NCBI GenBank assembly: GCA_036378495.1
Contig: DASUWI010000068.1
Span: forward strand, 1-16,018
DNA: 16,018 bases
Source of the DNA: JAFALX01 sp036378495
GTDB taxonomy: Bacteria; Chloroflexota; Dormibacteria; Aeolococcales; Aeolococcaceae
Reading direction: 5' to 3'
Positions within the stretch are counted from its first letter, which is position 1. Each line of letters opens with the position of its first letter. A model generated the notes under the pieces. It was not told the DNA's origin. It worked only from the letters and a program-made list of their open reading frames with translations, and ran no database searches. Made by a program: the position numbers and the translations under genes. Shown here one piece after another: positions 6,317-15,922 of the stretch.

Positions 6317-7096
6317 ATGAGAACTGTGACCTCGGAGGACGGCACGGCAATCGCCATGGACGTGTTCGGCACGGGACCGCCCGTCGTAATGGTGGTGGGC
6401 GCCTTCAACACGCGGGCGACGACCGCACCGCTGGCCGAGCAGCTGCAGCAACGATTCACCGTGTTCAACTACGACCGCCGGGGGCGCGGCGAAAGCGGCG
6501 ACACATCACCGTACGCGGTGCAGCGCGAGATCGACGACCTCAACGCGGTGATCGCGGCGGCCGGTGGTGCTGCTGCCGTGTTCGGCTACTCGTCTGGCGC
6601 CACGCTGGCGCTGCGATCCGCGGCCGCCGGGCTGGCGGTCACCAAGCTCGTCGTCTACGAGCCTCCGTTCGTTGTCGACGGCAGCCGGCCGCCGCTCGCC
6701 ACCGATCTGCCCGAGCGGCTCACCGCGCTCGTGCAGTCCGGCCGCCGCGGCGACGCGGTCGAGCTCTACCAGCGCGAAGCAGTCGGCATCCCCGAGCCGG
6801 TGATCGCCGGCATGCGCACCGCGCCGTTTCGTCCGTACATGGAGGCGATCGCCCACACGCTCGCGTACGACGCAGCGATCGTCGGTGACCTCTCGCTGCC
6901 CGAGCCGCTCCTGGCCTCGCTCGGCGTGCCGGTGCTTGCCCTGAGCGGCGAGAACAGCCCGCCGCTGCTCCGTGCGGCTGCCGAGGCGGTCGCCCGAACG
7001 GTTCCCACCGGAACCCTGCGTGTCCTGACCGGCCAGACGCATGACATCGCGCCCGAGGCCACAGCACCGGTCATCGTCGAGTTTCTCGCGGCCTGA
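6317..7096 (+). CDS. Alpha/beta hydrolase
   Basis: A 259-residue cytoplasmic alpha/beta hydrolase of typical length. The nucleophile elbow is G-Y-S92-S-G (90-94). The preceding strand and turn contain NYDRRGRGES (51-60), typical of this fold. The catalytic His is His242 (GQTHD). The expected acid after strand 7 appears as Glu212 (LALSGENSP) where Asp is more common, so the acid assignment is uncertain. The oxyanion region is VVMVVGAF (23-30). It probably acts on small esters or lactones; the substrate cannot be told. A good Shine-Dalgarno, AGAGGAGAG (6302-6310), precedes the ATG. It follows a strong terminator, so it has its own promoter; TACAAC at 6269-6274 is a weak -10 candidate. It converges on the next hydrolase with only 4 bp between stop codons. 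Confidence 0.85.
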   Translation: MRTVTSEDGTAIAMDVFGTGPPVVMVVGAFNTRATTAPLAEQLQQRFTVFNYDRRGRGESGDTSPYAVQREIDDLNAVIAAAGGAAAVFGYSSGATLALRSAAAGLAVTKLVVYEPPFVVDGSRPPLATDLPERLTALVQSGRRGDAVELYQREAVGIPEPVIAGMRTAPFRPYMEAIAHTLAYDAAIVGDLSLPEPLLASLGVPVLALSGENSPPLLRAAAEAVARTVPTGTLRVLTGQTHDIAPEATAPVIVEFLAA

Positions 7097-7100
7097 CGGC

Positions 7101-8006
7101 TCAGACAGCGGCAGGTCGCGGACGGTCGGCGCGGAGCACCAGGTCGCCGATGCGTGTCGCCAGACCCGACCACAGCTCCTCGGGGATGCCGTGGCCGAGG
7201 CCGTCGACGACCAGCAGCTCCGCATTCGGTATCGCGGCTGCGGTGGCGCGCCCGCCGCTCACGTCGATCATTACGTCCGCGGTTCCGTGGATCACGAGTG
7301 CCGGCACCTGCAGGGCGCGGAGGCGCTCGGTGCGGTCGCCGGAGGCAAGCGCGGCGACGGCGTGCCGCTGCAGCGACACCGGGTTGTGGCCGCGGTCCCA
7401 GGTGCGTGCGGCCACGTCGGCCAGCCGCTCATGGTCGAACGCGAACGCCGGCGAGGCCACGGCGTGCACGGCGCGCACCTGCCACTCGATGAATGCCTCG
7501 CGCTCTTTTGGGGGCGCTCCCAGGGCCGAGAGCAAGCGCACGTCGGCTTGCCCGACCGCCGGGTTGCCAGTTGAAGACATCATTGACGTCAACGACCTGA
7601 CGTAGTGCGGGTACTCGATGGCGACCGTCTGCGCCACCATCCCTCCCAGCGACGCGCCCACCAGATGCGCGCTGTCACACCCGAGGTGATCGATCAAGCC
7701 GACGGTGTCGGCCGCCATCGCGGACAGCGTGTAGAGCGCGGCCGAGAGGTCGCCTGCCAGAGCCGCGCGCACGTCAGGCGCAGGCGCGTCGGTGAAATGC
7801 GTCGACCGCCCGGTATCGCGGCTGTCGAATCGGATCACACGCAGACCGCGGCTCACCAGCGCGCGGCAGAACCCCTCGGGCCACCAGACCATCTGCGCAC
7901 CACCGCCCATGATCAGGAGCACCGGCGGGCGCGTGGCGTCGCCGAACTCCTCGTACGCGATGTCGATCTCCGACGGACCGATGCCCCTGGCGAGCTGCTC
8001 GCTCAT
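7101..8006 (-). CDS. Alpha/beta hydrolase (RdmC-like)
   Basis: A 301-residue alpha/beta hydrolase with a full catalytic triad. Counting from ATG 8006: Ser119 in GASLGG, Asp244 in HGTADVMI, and His272 in GLGHGIP. The MGGG near residue 34 forms the oxyanion loop, and FDSRDTGRS is the typical loop after strand 4. This pattern, with a helical cap in the middle, matches the aclacinomycin-methylesterase-like (RdmC) group and related esterases and epoxide-hydrolase-like proteins. GTG 8021 is an alternative start adding five residues. Neither has a Shine-Dalgarno; ATG 8006 is preferred because conserved sequence begins shortly after it. The gene lies 31 bp downstream of the membrane-protein gene on the same strand and could be translated from that transcript, or from a short message driven by TAGAGT 13 nt before the ATG. 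Substrate unknown. Confidence 0.87.
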   Translation of the reverse strand: MSEQLARGIGPSEIDIAYEEFGDATRPPVLLIMGGGAQMVWWPEGFCRALVSRGLRVIRFDSRDTGRSTHFTDAPAPDVRAALAGDLSAALYTLSAMAADTVGLIDHLGCDSAHLVGASLGGMVAQTVAIEYPHYVRSLTSMMSSTGNPAVGQADVRLLSALGAPPKEREAFIEWQVRAVHAVASPAFAFDHERLADVAARTWDRGHNPVSLQRHAVAALASGDRTERLRALQVPALVIHGTADVMIDVSGGRATAAAIPNAELLVVDGLGHGIPEELWSGLATRIGDLVLRADRPRPAAV

Positions 8007-8037
8007 CGACTGAGCGGCCACTCTACCGTGTCAGCGT

Positions 8038-9156
8038 TCAGGTGAGGACCATCGGCCCGGTTATCAGAGCGGGTTTGGTGATGGTGATCGCGGACCCGTA
8101 GTCGCTGAACGCGCCGCTGAAGCCCTCGTGGACGTTGAGCGTCGAGCCGGCGCCGTCTGGTGAGAACGCACCGAGGTCGACCGCCGCGTCCACGTTGCTG
8201 GTCTCCGAGAGCAGGTTCCCGTTGGGGTCGACGGCGGCGTCGAGCGTGCCATCGGTGATGCCGACATGGTTGAGGATGGGGTCGAACGCCGCACCATCCT
8301 CGTTCGCCAGCTCGGTCTTGACGAAGGTGTCGACCTTCACGGGGTCCAGAGTCGCGTGGTACGACGCCGCGGTCACACCGTTCACCTCGACATCGCCGGT
8401 GGGCTGCACGTCGCCGAGCATGCTCAGGAACGCGAGCGGGCTCTTCGGGCTGTACTGATGTGTGTCGGCCTCAGCGACCGTCACGGTCTGGTAGCTCGCA
8501 CCGTTGTCCTGCGACACGTACACGGTGTCGTCGTAGAGCACCGCGATGGTGGTCTCCTTGAAGCCGGGTCCCGCAACGGTCTCGCTCAGCTCGCTGCGGT
8601 TTGCGCTCTGCTGGTCGATGTGCACGGTCAGCTCGATGTCGCCGGGGAATTCTCCGAAGGCGGCGCCGCCCGGACCGCTGACGCCGAAGCTCTCGGTCAC
8701 CTTCATGTCGGCGCGCATGGAGTCCGACTCCAGGCGCTGCACAGCGGCGGTCAGCGATGGCCGGCCGACCGTCTGCGAGCCGGTGCCGCCGGCGGCCGGT
8801 CCGCTGCTGACCGGATGGCCCGAGGTCAGCAGCACGGCACCGCCGCCCGCAAGGCCGAACGCCACGAGCGCGCACAGTCCATAGATCAGGGTCGTGCGCC
8901 GCCGCGAAGCACCGCCCGGAACGAGGGTCTGGCCGGGCGGTGGCTCCGGCCGTGGAGCGGTGGCCGGCTGCTGGGACTCCTGCACCAGTCGCGCCGGTGG
9001 CGCGCTGGGCAGCGGTTGCAGGTGCCCCGGCGGCAGCTGCGTGCTCGGCGTGACGGAGCCGGAATCCCACGCCGGAGGCTGTGACGCCGGTTGACGGACT
9101 CGCCAGCCCGGTCCGCCGTCGTCGCTGGTGTTCGCGTTCTGACGCTCGTCTGGCAT
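8038..9156 (-). CDS. Single-pass membrane protein with LppX/LprG-like extracellular domain
   Basis: A 372-residue protein in three parts. Residues 1-83 are a Pro/Gln/Ser-rich, disordered cytoplasmic tail. Residues about 90-111 form one membrane helix (LIYGLCALVAFGLAGGGAVLL) preceded by RRR, which keeps the N terminus inside. Residues about 135-370 form a secreted domain rich in beta strands, with alternating patterns such as TTIAVLYDDTVYVSQDNGASYQTV and DVEVNGVTAASYHATLD. This resembles the LppX/LprAFG domain of actinobacterial lipoproteins that carry lipids, but here a membrane anchor replaces the lipobox cysteine. The call is by pattern only. ATG 9156 is preferred over TTG 9174; there is no Shine-Dalgarno, but TAGGTT lies 8 nt upstream on the minus strand. 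The gene precedes an alpha/beta hydrolase by 31 bp. Confidence 0.72.
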   Translation of the reverse strand: MPDERQNANTSDDGGPGWRVRQPASQPPAWDSGSVTPSTQLPPGHLQPLPSAPPARLVQESQQPATAPRPEPPPGQTLVPGGASRRRTTLIYGLCALVAFGLAGGGAVLLTSGHPVSSGPAAGGTGSQTVGRPSLTAAVQRLESDSMRADMKVTESFGVSGPGGAAFGEFPGDIELTVHIDQQSANRSELSETVAGPGFKETTIAVLYDDTVYVSQDNGASYQTVTVAEADTHQYSPKSPLAFLSMLGDVQPTGDVEVNGVTAASYHATLDPVKVDTFVKTELANEDGAAFDPILNHVGITDGTLDAAVDPNGNLLSETSNVDAAVDLGAFSPDGAGSTLNVHEGFSGAFSDYGSAITITKPALITGPMVLT

Positions 9157-9271
9157 TTGGGACGAACCTAACAACCACGCTGCGCTGGTCCATTGACGGC
9201 GCGCGCACGGAGCGGTGACGGCTCAACGGCACCCGCCCGGTCGCCAGCGCTGAGGCACGCGGCACCCGCGC

Positions 9272-9283
9272 TACGATCGGCCG
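9272..9283 (+). promoter_or_regulatory. -10 element and leaderless start of the multicopper oxidase
   Basis: TACGAT (9272-9277) ends 6 nt before ATG 9284, with no Shine-Dalgarno in between, so transcription would begin at or next to the A of the start codon. No good -35 is visible. Confidence 0.45.
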
Positions 9284-11074
9284 ATGGCGGGGACAGGGAT
9301 GGCTCCACCACTGGCCGCACCGCTGGCTCCGTTCGTCGACCCTCTGCCCGTGCCCAGGCGGCTCATCGCGGCGGAGCACGGCCACCGGCTGCGCGTGCCC
9401 ATCCGCAGCGCGCCGCATCGATTCCACCGCGACCTGCCACCGTCAATGATCTGGGGCTACGACGGCATTGTTCCCGGCCCGACGATCGAGGCCGAACGGG
9501 GTCAGCCGGTCACCATCGAGTGGCGAAACGAGATCGAGGCGCCGCTGCCTGTTGTGGTAACGGTCGCGCCGCGGCATGCGGACGACAGCGGGGTTCCGGT
9601 GCAGTGCGTGCCGGGGTTGAGCGGAGGCACTCCCGACGCGCGCGCGGCGGCGCTCTCGGGCCACACCGTCGTGCACCTGCATGGTGGGCTCACGCCGGCG
9701 GCGTATGACGGATGGGCGGAGAACCTCTTCGCCACCGGCCAGGCGGCGATCTTCCATTACCCGATGAACCAGCGTGCGGCCCTGCTCTGGTACCACGACC
9801 ACGTCATGGGAGTCACGAAGTTCGGCGTGTACGCAGGCATGGCGGGCCTCTGGATCGTCCGCGACCAACGCGAGCGCGAGCTGGGCCTGCCCGAAGGTCT
9901 GCCCTATGAGGTGCCGCTGCTGCTGCAGGATCGCAACTTCGATGTGGACTCGCAGGGGCGGCTCACCGGGAGGCTCGTGCACAAGACCGACCCCGATGTG
10001 ATGGAGGCCTTCGCCCCGTTCACCGTCGTCAACGGCGCGGTGTGGCCGCTGCTCGACGTGCAGCCGGCCACCTATCGCTTCCGCGTGCTCAACGGCTCGA
10101 ACGCGCGCACGTACCGTCTTGTGCTGGTGCGCGACGGCGCACCTGATCTGGAGCGCATCATCCAGATCGGCACCGACCATGGCTTGCGGAGCGATGCAGC
10201 ACGCGTGCCGGCAGAGGGGCTCGTGCTCGCATCCGCCGAGCGCGCAGATCTGCTCATCGACTTCTCCGATCTCGCACCGGGAACGGAGCTCACGCTGCTC
10301 AACACCGCGCGTGCGCCATTCGACGGCGCGCGGTTCCCGGCCGGGCAGGCTGAGCGCGCCACCGACCTGGACGGAGTGCTCCCGCACCCCGAGGTGATGC
10401 GTCTGCGAGTCGTCCCCGGGCCAGGCACGCCCAGGGTGGCGCCGGCCGTGCTGGCGACCGATTTCGCCCCTCCGTCGCGAGCGGCGCTTGGCGGTGCGCC
10501 GCGCCGCGCGATCCTTCTTGTCGAGCGCGAGGTCGAGGGCGAGACAAGCATGCTGACGATGCGTGAGCTGGGTCCCGCGGCGGCGGGCGAGAGCGGGCCC
10601 GTGGTGACGGTCACCGATGGAGATCGCAGCAGCCGCCACACCGTCGTCGCAGCGCACTTCGAGGACACCACCACGTTCTTCCCCATGCTCGAGGAGTACG
10701 AGGTCTGGCAGCTGATCAACCTCACCGAGGACACGCACCCGATCCACGTGCACCTGGACCCTTTCCAGATCCTCTCACGGCGGCCAATCCGCTTCGAGAT
10801 ACCGGACCGCGGCATCGAGGACCGTGACATCACCGCGTCGATCATTCTCGAGCGCGACCCGGATGACACGCTCGGCCACTCCATCGACGACAACGAGCAC
10901 GGGCTCAAGGACACGATCCGCGTCAACCCGAAGGAGATGGTGGAGATCGCGGTGCGCTTCACCGTGTACAGCGGCCGCTACATGTACCACTGCCACATCC
11001 TGGAGCACGAGGACCGCGACATGATGCGCCCGTTCGTGACCATCGCACCGGAGTTGATGCCGTTCATGGCGTGA
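9284..11074 (+). CDS. CotA/bilirubin-oxidase-like multicopper oxidase
   Basis: A 596-residue three-cupredoxin-domain laccase-like oxidase. All four copper motifs are present: HLHGG (131-135), YHDH (170-173), HPIHVH (485-490) and HCHILEHEDRDMM (569-581). The T1 copper ligands are His485, Cys570, His575 and the axial Met580; the others bind the T2/T3 trinuclear cluster. The last motif is nearly identical to Bacillus CotA, as is the N-terminal FVDPLPVP. The enzyme takes single electrons from phenols, bilirubin-like compounds or metals and reduces O2 to water. There is no signal peptide or twin-arginine motif, so it is predicted to be cytoplasmic, like CotA, unless exported another way. It is longer than CotA (513) because of inserts between motifs, notably residues 95-125. 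ATG 9284 is directly preceded by a -10-like TACGAT. It converges with the GH15 gene 30 bp away; no obvious functional partner is nearby. Confidence 0.92.
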   Translation: MAGTGMAPPLAAPLAPFVDPLPVPRRLIAAEHGHRLRVPIRSAPHRFHRDLPPSMIWGYDGIVPGPTIEAERGQPVTIEWRNEIEAPLPVVVTVAPRHADDSGVPVQCVPGLSGGTPDARAAALSGHTVVHLHGGLTPAAYDGWAENLFATGQAAIFHYPMNQRAALLWYHDHVMGVTKFGVYAGMAGLWIVRDQRERELGLPEGLPYEVPLLLQDRNFDVDSQGRLTGRLVHKTDPDVMEAFAPFTVVNGAVWPLLDVQPATYRFRVLNGSNARTYRLVLVRDGAPDLERIIQIGTDHGLRSDAARVPAEGLVLASAERADLLIDFSDLAPGTELTLLNTARAPFDGARFPAGQAERATDLDGVLPHPEVMRLRVVPGPGTPRVAPAVLATDFAPPSRAALGGAPRRAILLVEREVEGETSMLTMRELGPAAAGESGPVVTVTDGDRSSRHTVVAAHFEDTTTFFPMLEEYEVWQLINLTEDTHPIHVHLDPFQILSRRPIRFEIPDRGIEDRDITASIILERDPDDTLGHSIDDNEHGLKDTIRVNPKEMVEIAVRFTVYSGRYMYHCHILEHEDRDMMRPFVTIAPELMPFMA

Positions 11075-11104
11075 GCCCCGCCACGGTCAGATGCCCGCCC
11101 GCGA

Positions 11105-12937
<1,833 letters not shown>

Positions 12938-12962
12938 TGAGGGACGCAATGTACGGTGATCG

Positions 12963-13862
12963 TCAGGCGCCGACGGTCGCCGCCCTCCGATAGCTGCCCT
13001 GGCGAAACTCGTCGATGACGGTGGGGTGGGTGGGGACCCAACCGAGCTCGGCTCGAGCCCTCGCCGCGTCGGCCGCCTGGTCGAGCAGGAGCACCTCGGC
13101 GAAATAGTCGCCCAGACGCTGGCGAGCCTCGGCGTCGGAACCGGGCACCGCCCCCGGAGCTCCCACCGCCACCGCGACCGCCTCGGTGATCTCCGCGACC
13201 GTCGGGCGCGTTCCGTTGCCGACGACGTAGTAGCCGCGGGCAGTGGGGTCCTCGAGCGCCCTCCGGAAGAGATCCGCGAGGTCGGCTGCGTGCACCGTGT
13301 TCCAGTGCTGCCGGCCCGAGCCGAGCATGACCAGGCGGCCCTCGGCGTCACGGGGCGAGCCGAGCAGGACGCCCATCACGGCACCGCCGCCGTCGCCATA
13401 CGCAGTACCGGATGCGAGCACGACCCCACGCAGGTCATCGCGCTCGAGGATGCGACGCGCGATCGGCTCGTACCATGCCACGAGCGCCGGCGCGTTGAAC
13501 GGCGAGGCCTCGGTGATGGCGGTGTTGTTGCCGTACACCCAGGCGCCGCTGATCTGCAGGAACGGCTTGCCCGTGCCGCCGTAGGCGTCGAGGGCGGCGT
13601 CCACCACCGCCGACTGGAGTGCGGCGCTGGTCTCGTCGTTCGGGCTCGCGGTGTGGATGGCCGCATCGGCGTCGCGGAAGATGCTGGCGACCGCCGGCGT
13701 GTGGTACAGGTCGACCACACCCGGCGTCGCGCCGCGCGCCGCGACCTGCTGCGCCTGGTCGTCGCCGCGGACCAGCGCGGTCACCGCGTGACCGTGATCC
13801 AGCAGCTCTGCCATCACGTGCGATCCGATGAACCCGGTCCCCCCGGTGAGTGCCACCTGCAT
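12963..13862 (-). CDS. NAD(P)-binding epimerase/dehydratase-like protein (extended SDR)
   Basis: A 299-residue Rossmann-fold protein. TGGTGFIG (6-13) binds the dinucleotide. Arg32 in LVRGDD after the second strand could favour NADP. The central strand LQISGAWVYGNN carries Ser105, and HWNTVHAADLADLFRRALE is typical of the epimerase/dihydroflavonol-reductase group. The usual YxxxK is not intact: Tyr131 is present (WYEPIARR), but the position of Lys is Ala135, with Arg136 and Arg137 beside it. Catalysis may therefore be altered, or the protein may only bind nucleotide. ATG 13862 is set by a perfect AGGAGG Shine-Dalgarno (plus-strand 13871-13876) 8 nt upstream; the 11 in-frame residues before it are noncoding. 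The gene is divergent from marR and starts next to three tandem palindromes, so it is the likely main target of that regulator. GH15 follows 25 bp downstream. Confidence 0.87.
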   Translation of the reverse strand: MQVALTGGTGFIGSHVMAELLDHGHAVTALVRGDDQAQQVAARGATPGVVDLYHTPAVASIFRDADAAIHTASPNDETSAALQSAVVDAALDAYGGTGKPFLQISGAWVYGNNTAITEASPFNAPALVAWYEPIARRILERDDLRGVVLASGTAYGDGGGAVMGVLLGSPRDAEGRLVMLGSGRQHWNTVHAADLADLFRRALEDPTARGYYVVGNGTRPTVAEITEAVAVAVGAPGAVPGSDAEARQRLGDYFAEVLLLDQAADAARARAELGWVPTHPTVIDEFRQGSYRRAATVGA

Positions 13863-13901
13863 AGCCGAAGCCTCCTGACTTCCGTGCCCGCCCACCGGAC
13901 A

Positions 13902-13943
13902 CTTGAGGCCTCAAGCTTGAACCTTCAAGCTTGAAACGTCAAG
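13902..13943. promoter_or_regulatory. Tandem operator array, 3 x 14 bp palindromes
   Basis: Three inverted repeats of the form CTTGA-N4-TCAAG abut exactly: 13902-13915 (spacer GGCC), 13916-13929 (spacer ACCT) and 13930-13943 (spacer AACG). All ten consensus bases are perfect in each copy, and only the spacer differs. The junctions also create palindromes (TCAAGCTTGA), so binding could take either register. The array lies 40-81 bp upstream of the epimerase start and 133-175 bp before marR, where a MarR-family dimer would be expected to bind. CTTGA/TCAAG-type half sites are consistent with MarR operators. That MarR is the binding protein is inferred from position. Confidence 0.8.
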
Positions 13944-14042
13944 TCATGCTGGAGGAGCGGCGTTCGCACTGAAGGCGTGCCAATTGGGCCGTAGCGAATA
14001 TGGCCCGCTGGTCGTCTCGGGCCAGCCAGAACAAACGTTTCA

Positions 14043-14056
14043 CTTGAATATGCTAG
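14043..14056 (+). promoter_or_regulatory. Degenerate fourth operator copy in the marR promoter
   Basis: CTTGA-ATAT-GCTAG matches the CTTGA-N4-TCAAG unit at 8 of 10 positions. It sits just upstream of the -10 of marR, so binding there would repress marR itself. Confidence 0.5.
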
Positions 14057-14060
14057 TGAC

Positions 14061-14076
14061 TGCTATGATGCACGAC
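14061..14076 (+). promoter_or_regulatory. Extended -10 promoter of marR, leaderless start
   Basis: TGC-TATGAT (14061-14069) is an extended -10 element with five of six consensus bases. It ends 7 nt before ATG 14077, so the predicted transcript starts at or next to the start codon. TTGAAT at 14044-14049 is too close (14 bp) to be a standard -35, which an extended -10 does not need. Confidence 0.6.
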
Positions 14077-14577
14077 ATGGCCGTCGACGCGCGCGAGCCC
14101 ACCGCGACGGAGCCGCTGGGCGGGTGGCTCACCCCCGGGCAGCTCGACTCGTGGCTCTCGCTGGTGCGCGTCTTGATCTGGCTGCCGTGGTCGATCGATC
14201 AGCAGCTGCAGCGCGATTCCAAGCTCCGCATGGTCGAGTACCAGGTCCTCGCGATGCTCTCCGAGCACGAGAACTGGACGACGCACATGAGCGCGCTCGC
14301 GGAGGTCACCAACGCGTCGCTGTCCCGCCTGTCGCATGTGGTCGAGCGGCTCGAGAAGCGAGGCCTCGTGCGCCGCGAGCCTGATCCCACCGACGGCCGC
14401 TTCACCAACGCGATTCTCACCGACCTCGGCTACGCCACCCTCGCCGAGGCGGCCCCCGGACATGTGACGCATCTGCGGTCGATCGTCATCGACGCCCTGT
14501 CGCCGGAGCAGCTCCGGCGGCTGGGATCCGCGTCGCAGCGCATCATGTCGCGAATCGACGCCTCGCGGGCCGGCTGA
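14077..14577 (+). CDS. MarR family transcriptional regulator
   Basis: A 166-residue winged-helix regulator, normal for MarR. The central part, SEHENWTTHMSALAEVTNASLSRLSHVVERLEKRGLVRREPDPTDGRFTNAILTDLG, holds the helix-turn-helix and the wing with the D-x-R signature (DPTDGR). Flanking helices (LVRVLIWLPWSIDQQLQ and the C-terminal helix) form the dimer interface. No reactive cysteine is present, so an OhrR-like thiol switch is unlikely and the signal is probably a small ligand. In-frame ATGs at 14050, 14065, 14068 and 14077 are possible. 14077 is chosen because the promoter -10 TATGAT overlaps the earlier ones. It is divergent from the epimerase gene and very likely controls it, and itself, through the CTTGA-N4-TCAAG sites between them. 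Confidence 0.88.
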   Translation: MAVDAREPTATEPLGGWLTPGQLDSWLSLVRVLIWLPWSIDQQLQRDSKLRMVEYQVLAMLSEHENWTTHMSALAEVTNASLSRLSHVVERLEKRGLVRREPDPTDGRFTNAILTDLGYATLAEAAPGHVTHLRSIVIDALSPEQLRRLGSASQRIMSRIDASRAG

Positions 14578-14620
14578 GAGCACCGAGAACTCGCACGAGC
14601 GCCGAGGCTCCACGCACGCG

Positions 14621-14649
14621 TTGTGACCGTGCTTGTGGGCGTGTATCCT
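14621..14649 (+). promoter_or_regulatory. Promoter for the downstream hydrolase
   Basis: TTGTGA (14621-14626) and TATCCT (14644-14649) are separated by 17 bp, each matching four of six consensus bases. Transcription would start near 14656, giving a leader of about 64 nt before ATG 14720. The leader contains GGTGG/CCACC, able to form a small hairpin around TAGTGACTC. Confidence 0.5.
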
Positions 14650-14719
14650 CCCGCGATGCCGACCAGTCCTCGGTGGTAGTGACTCCCACCCTGCTCGCGG
14701 TTTGCAATGAGGTGAATCG

Positions 14720-15886
14720 ATGATTGTTGTCGTCACGATCCACGGCATCGGCTTTCAGAACCATCCCAGCGGCCTGCAGGCGTCTGACGGCTATGCGGAC
14801 AACCTGCACGCCGGCTTGTGCGCGACCCCGCAGCTGACAGGCGGTGTCCTGGGCGACGATCCAAACCGCCTTGCCGCCGGCGGGCACGGCCCGGTCTATG
14901 TTGCGAGCGCCTATCCCTACAACAGCAACAGCACCGAGGCCGGTCTCAAGCGCCTGGGCACGTGGGCCGGCCGCGACGTCGATCCCACGGGCATGCCTCT
15001 CGCTCCAGACGGCGCGCGATTCGCCCACGTCGCGCTCGTGTACTCCCAGCTCGAGGAGACGCACGGCGACGCCGTGGCGGCGCTGGACGTGGGCCTCATG
15101 GGAGCACCCGCCCTGACCCACTACGCCACGATCGGCGGTATCGCGCGGATGGCGTTCGAGGACCTCCGAGCGATCAATCTGCATCCGGGAGCGAGCACGC
15201 CCAGTCAGCAGGTGCGCGCTCAAGCCCATCAGCATCGAGGGTTCTTCAGCCGGCTGCTCCATCGAGCTCAACCCGCTGATGGTCAGCAACCCGCCGGCGG
15301 CCCGCTCGGAGCGCTGCGAACCATCGAAGACGATGTCGCCGCCTACGTGGTCCGCAACGAGCTCCGCGAACGCGTGCGTGCGTTCATCCGCGACGCCGTG
15401 TCTCGGATCCTGGCGCGTCCCGGAATCGATGGGGTGATCGTCAACGGGCACAGCAATGGCACAGTGATGGGCTTCGACCTGATCTCGGCGCTGTCGCCGC
15501 CCTCGGCGGCGCATGTTCGTCTGCTCATCACGTCCGGATGCCCGCTGCGCAAGTACGTCGACTTCATGGACTGGGGCATTGACGCGCACAGCTTCTTCTT
15601 CATGCCACAGCAGCACTGGACCAACTTTTACGACAAGGTGGACCCCGTCGCCGACCCACTTCAGCCCCCGGTCACCTGGAAGCGGGGGCAGGCGCTTCCG
15701 GACGGCGGCGGTCCCGGCCTGTTCGTCGTCTACGATCCCAACAGCGGCGCGGAGTCCCACGTCGCGGTGCGCGATGTCGTCGTCGACAACATCGCCGCCG
15801 GCGTCGGCGGGGGCCTGCCCGCCCACAACTACTGGGACAACGCCGACTTTTGCCGGCAGGCGGCTGCGCTCATCGCAAGCGCCTGA
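14720..15886 (+). CDS. Lipase-like alpha/beta hydrolase
   Basis: A 388-residue protein with the frame of an alpha/beta-hydrolase esterase. The N-terminal strand MIVVVTIHGIG (His8-Gly9 next to the oxyanion hole) is typical of lipases and PGAP1-like hydrolases. The nucleophile elbow is G-H-S245-N-G (243-247). Candidate acid and base are Asp308 (YDKVDPVADP) and His369 (PAHNYWDN). Between residues about 150 and 205 is a low-complexity insert (TPSQQVRAQAHQHRGFFSRLLHRAQPADGQ...), probably a flexible loop or lid. There is no signal peptide or membrane segment, so it appears cytoplasmic. GAGGTG (14709-14714) is a good Shine-Dalgarno 5 nt before the ATG. It follows marR by 142 bp with its own promoter, so it need not belong to the MarR regulon. 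Substrate unknown. Confidence 0.75.
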   Translation: MIVVVTIHGIGFQNHPSGLQASDGYADNLHAGLCATPQLTGGVLGDDPNRLAAGGHGPVYVASAYPYNSNSTEAGLKRLGTWAGRDVDPTGMPLAPDGARFAHVALVYSQLEETHGDAVAALDVGLMGAPALTHYATIGGIARMAFEDLRAINLHPGASTPSQQVRAQAHQHRGFFSRLLHRAQPADGQQPAGGPLGALRTIEDDVAAYVVRNELRERVRAFIRDAVSRILARPGIDGVIVNGHSNGTVMGFDLISALSPPSAAHVRLLITSGCPLRKYVDFMDWGIDAHSFFFMPQQHWTNFYDKVDPVADPLQPPVTWKRGQALPDGGGPGLFVVYDPNSGAESHVAVRDVVVDNIAAGVGGGLPAHNYWDNADFCRQAAALIASA

Positions 15887-15922
15887 GGCCACGATCGCGT
15901 TCAGCTTGTTGGCGTGAAACGT

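Noticed and set aside
9443..10753. 436-codon minus-strand frame opposite the multicopper oxidase
   Set aside because: Shadow of the oxidase reading frame, with no family resemblance of its own.
13984..14076. Longer N terminus for the MarR protein
   Set aside because: The extra part covers the operator half site and the extended -10 promoter, and the added residues do not resemble a MarR N terminus.
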